This document shows positions 62,931 to 64,000 of a stretch of 64,000 nucleotides of DNA, piece after piece. The stretch is from Modestobacter sp. DSM 44400 (lineage in GTDB: Bacteria > Actinomycetota > Actinomycetes > Mycobacteriales > Geodermatophilaceae), in the NCBI RefSeq assembly GCF_900107175.1, contig NZ_FNOZ01000010.1, positions 62,001 through 126,000 on the forward strand, given 5' to 3'. Numbering within the stretch: position 1 is the first letter of the stretch; the number at the start of each line of letters is the position of its first letter. The notes beneath the pieces were generated by a model. It saw only the letters and a program-made list of their open reading frames with translations, searched no databases and was not told the origin of the DNA. Position numbers and translations under genes: made by a program.

Positions 62931-64000
62931 TGCCGGCGGCACGGGGCTCCCGCCTGGTCATCCTGAACTGGCGGGACCGTCGTCACCCGGCAGCCGGCGC
63001 GGCGGAGCTCTACTGCGAGCGGGTCGCGCGTGAGTTTGCCCGGCGTGGCCGGTCCGTCGTTCTGGTGACCAGCCGGCCCGCCGGAACCGAGCCGCGCGAG
63101 CGGACCGATGGGTACGACATCCGGCGGCTCGGCGGCGAGTGGACCGTGTACCCGCTCGCGTTGCTGTGGCTCCTCAGGCACCGTTCCTCGATCGGCGCGG
63201 TCGTCGACTCGCAGAACGGGATCCCGTTCTTCAGCCCGCTGGTGATCGGGCGCCACACCCCCGTGGTGCTGCTCGTGCACCACGTCCACCAGGACCTGTT
63301 CGGTCGGGCCCTACGCCCGCTGGCCGCGCGGCTGGCGCGGTGGCTGGAGGGGCCGGCGAGTCGCCACGTGTACCGGCGGCGGACCGTGATCGCCCTCTCC
63401 CCGTCGGCGCGGGCCGCGGTCAGGCGGCGGCTGCGGTTCGACGGCCCCATCAGGGTGGTGCCGTGCGGTGCCGACAGCCTCGGCGCGCGTCCCCGGCGTT
63501 CGGTCTCGCCGCGGGTCGTCGTCGTGGGGCGCCTCACACCGCTCAAGCGGCTCGAGTGGCTCATCGACGCGATGGCCCGGGTCCAGCAGCAGCGGCCGGA
63601 CGCCGAGCTCCACCTGGTCGGGGACGGACCCGCGCGCCGGGACCTGGAGGACCGGGCGCGCGCTGTCGGTGCCCAGGTCGTCTTCCACGGCCGCCTCTCC
63701 GACGCCCGGCGCGACGCGGTGCTCGGCTCCGCATGGCTGACGGTCAGTGCCTCCGACGGCGGGGACTGGGGCCTGTCGCTCATCGAGGCCAACGCCGCCG
63801 GGGTGCCGGCACTTGCCCGGCGCGTCCGCGGCATGACGGACTCGGTGCGCCACGGCCGGACAGGGTGGTTGGTCGACGGGTCGTCCCAGGAGCTCGGCGC
63901 ATCCGTGGCCGGGGCGCTGGCCACCCTCGCCGACCCCGCCGTCGCCCGGACGATGGCCGAGCGTGCCCGGACGTGGGCCGCCCGGTTCACCTGGGCGCGG
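62930..64000 (+). CDS. family 4 glycosyltransferase (3' end off the window)
   Basis: The visible 357 codons show a GT-B enzyme: LVILNWRDRRHPAAGAAELY at the front (a GT4 acceptor-side opening), then VVVVGRLTPLKRLEWLIDAM, ELHLVGDGPARRDLE, and SLIEANAAGVP with Glu before the donor site. It probably adds a sugar from a nucleotide donor to a membrane-linked glycan. The ATG overlaps the TGA of the preceding gene. No stop is reached. Confidence 0.88.
   Translation, partial: MPAARGSRLVILNWRDRRHPAAGAAELYCERVAREFARRGRSVVLVTSRPAGTEPRERTDGYDIRRLGGEWTVYPLALLWLLRHRSSIGAVVDSQNGIPFFSPLVIGRHTPVVLLVHHVHQDLFGRALRPLAARLARWLEGPASRHVYRRRTVIALSPSARAAVRRRLRFDGPIRVVPCGADSLGARPRRSVSPRVVVVGRLTPLKRLEWLIDAMARVQQQRPDAELHLVGDGPARRDLEDRARAVGAQVVFHGRLSDARRDAVLGSAWLTVSASDGGDWGLSLIEANAAGVPALARRVRGMTDSVRHGRTGWLVDGSSQELGASVAGALATLADPAVARTMAERARTWAARFTWAR

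Overview
This is a very GC-rich chromosomal window with short intergenic gaps, frequent GTG starts and many 4-bp ATGA/GTGA stop-start overlaps. The gene content (DivIVA/Wag31, SepF, MraZ, a meso-DAP type MurE, DUF3040, TgpA/DUF58/MoxR, PriA-type HisA, Mqo) points to an actinobacterium. The family Geodermatophilaceae or a close relative is my best guess from overall style and synteny, but the sequence alone does not prove it. The window is mostly core chromosome, with decaying accessory genes between core blocks.

Layout. 1-4640: a truncated JmjC-type oxygenase with a small acidic protein on the minus strand, then a four-gene, translationally coupled operon (acyl-CoA dehydrogenase-like, PIG-L deacetylase, NodS-like methyltransferase, family 2 glycosyltransferase) whose first two genes are each frameshifted. 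4656-12390: dinB behind a near-perfect LexA/SOS box, a DUF3040 membrane protein, a divergent PRPP synthetase paralog, and a MoxR-DUF58-transglutaminase operon. 12541-32391: the division and cell wall cluster mraZ-rsmH-ftsL-ftsI-murE-murF-mraY-ftsW-murG-murC-ftsQ-(AhpD-like gene)-ftsZ-pgeF-yggS-sepF-yggT-divIVA. murD is not in its usual place between mraY and ftsW. 32502-48643: a small membrane protein, ileS, a lipoprotein hydrolase, a degenerate stretch with a 16-bp tandem repeat and a broken antitoxin gene, a cation/proton antiporter, mqo, lspA, an RluD-type pseudouridine synthase, a CPBP protease, a GNAT fragment, dnaE and a membrane protein. 48662-61227: a LON-domain protein and the histidine genes in three blocks (hisD-C-B, hisH, hisA-ridA-hisF), separated by a SulP/MerR pair, an acetyltransferase, a nucleotidyltransferase, two oxidoreductases and gene fragments. 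61228-64000: a lower-GC gap and the start of a polysaccharide or lipid-linked sugar locus (GtrA-like, GT2, GT4), cut by the window end.

How the genes work together. The mur/fts block makes lipid II (MurE, MurF, MraY, MurG, with MurC first) and builds the septum (FtsW, FtsI, FtsQ, FtsL, FtsZ, SepF, DivIVA). MraZ sits behind five 10-bp-spaced GTGG-like half-sites that look like its own operator. The his genes encode HisD, C, B, H, A and F; hisG, hisI and hisE are not here.

Most striking cross-cutting observation: at least five single-base losses, all explainable as contraction of a short G run, interrupt accessory genes, whereas none of the much larger set of core genes is broken. This looks like real decay, with uncorrected sequencing error as the main alternative. 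The best candidate for a little-described system is the PIG-L/NodS-like/GT2/acyl-CoA dehydrogenase cassette. Several genes also show a TANNNT box 6-9 bases before a GTG start, which suggests leaderless transcripts.
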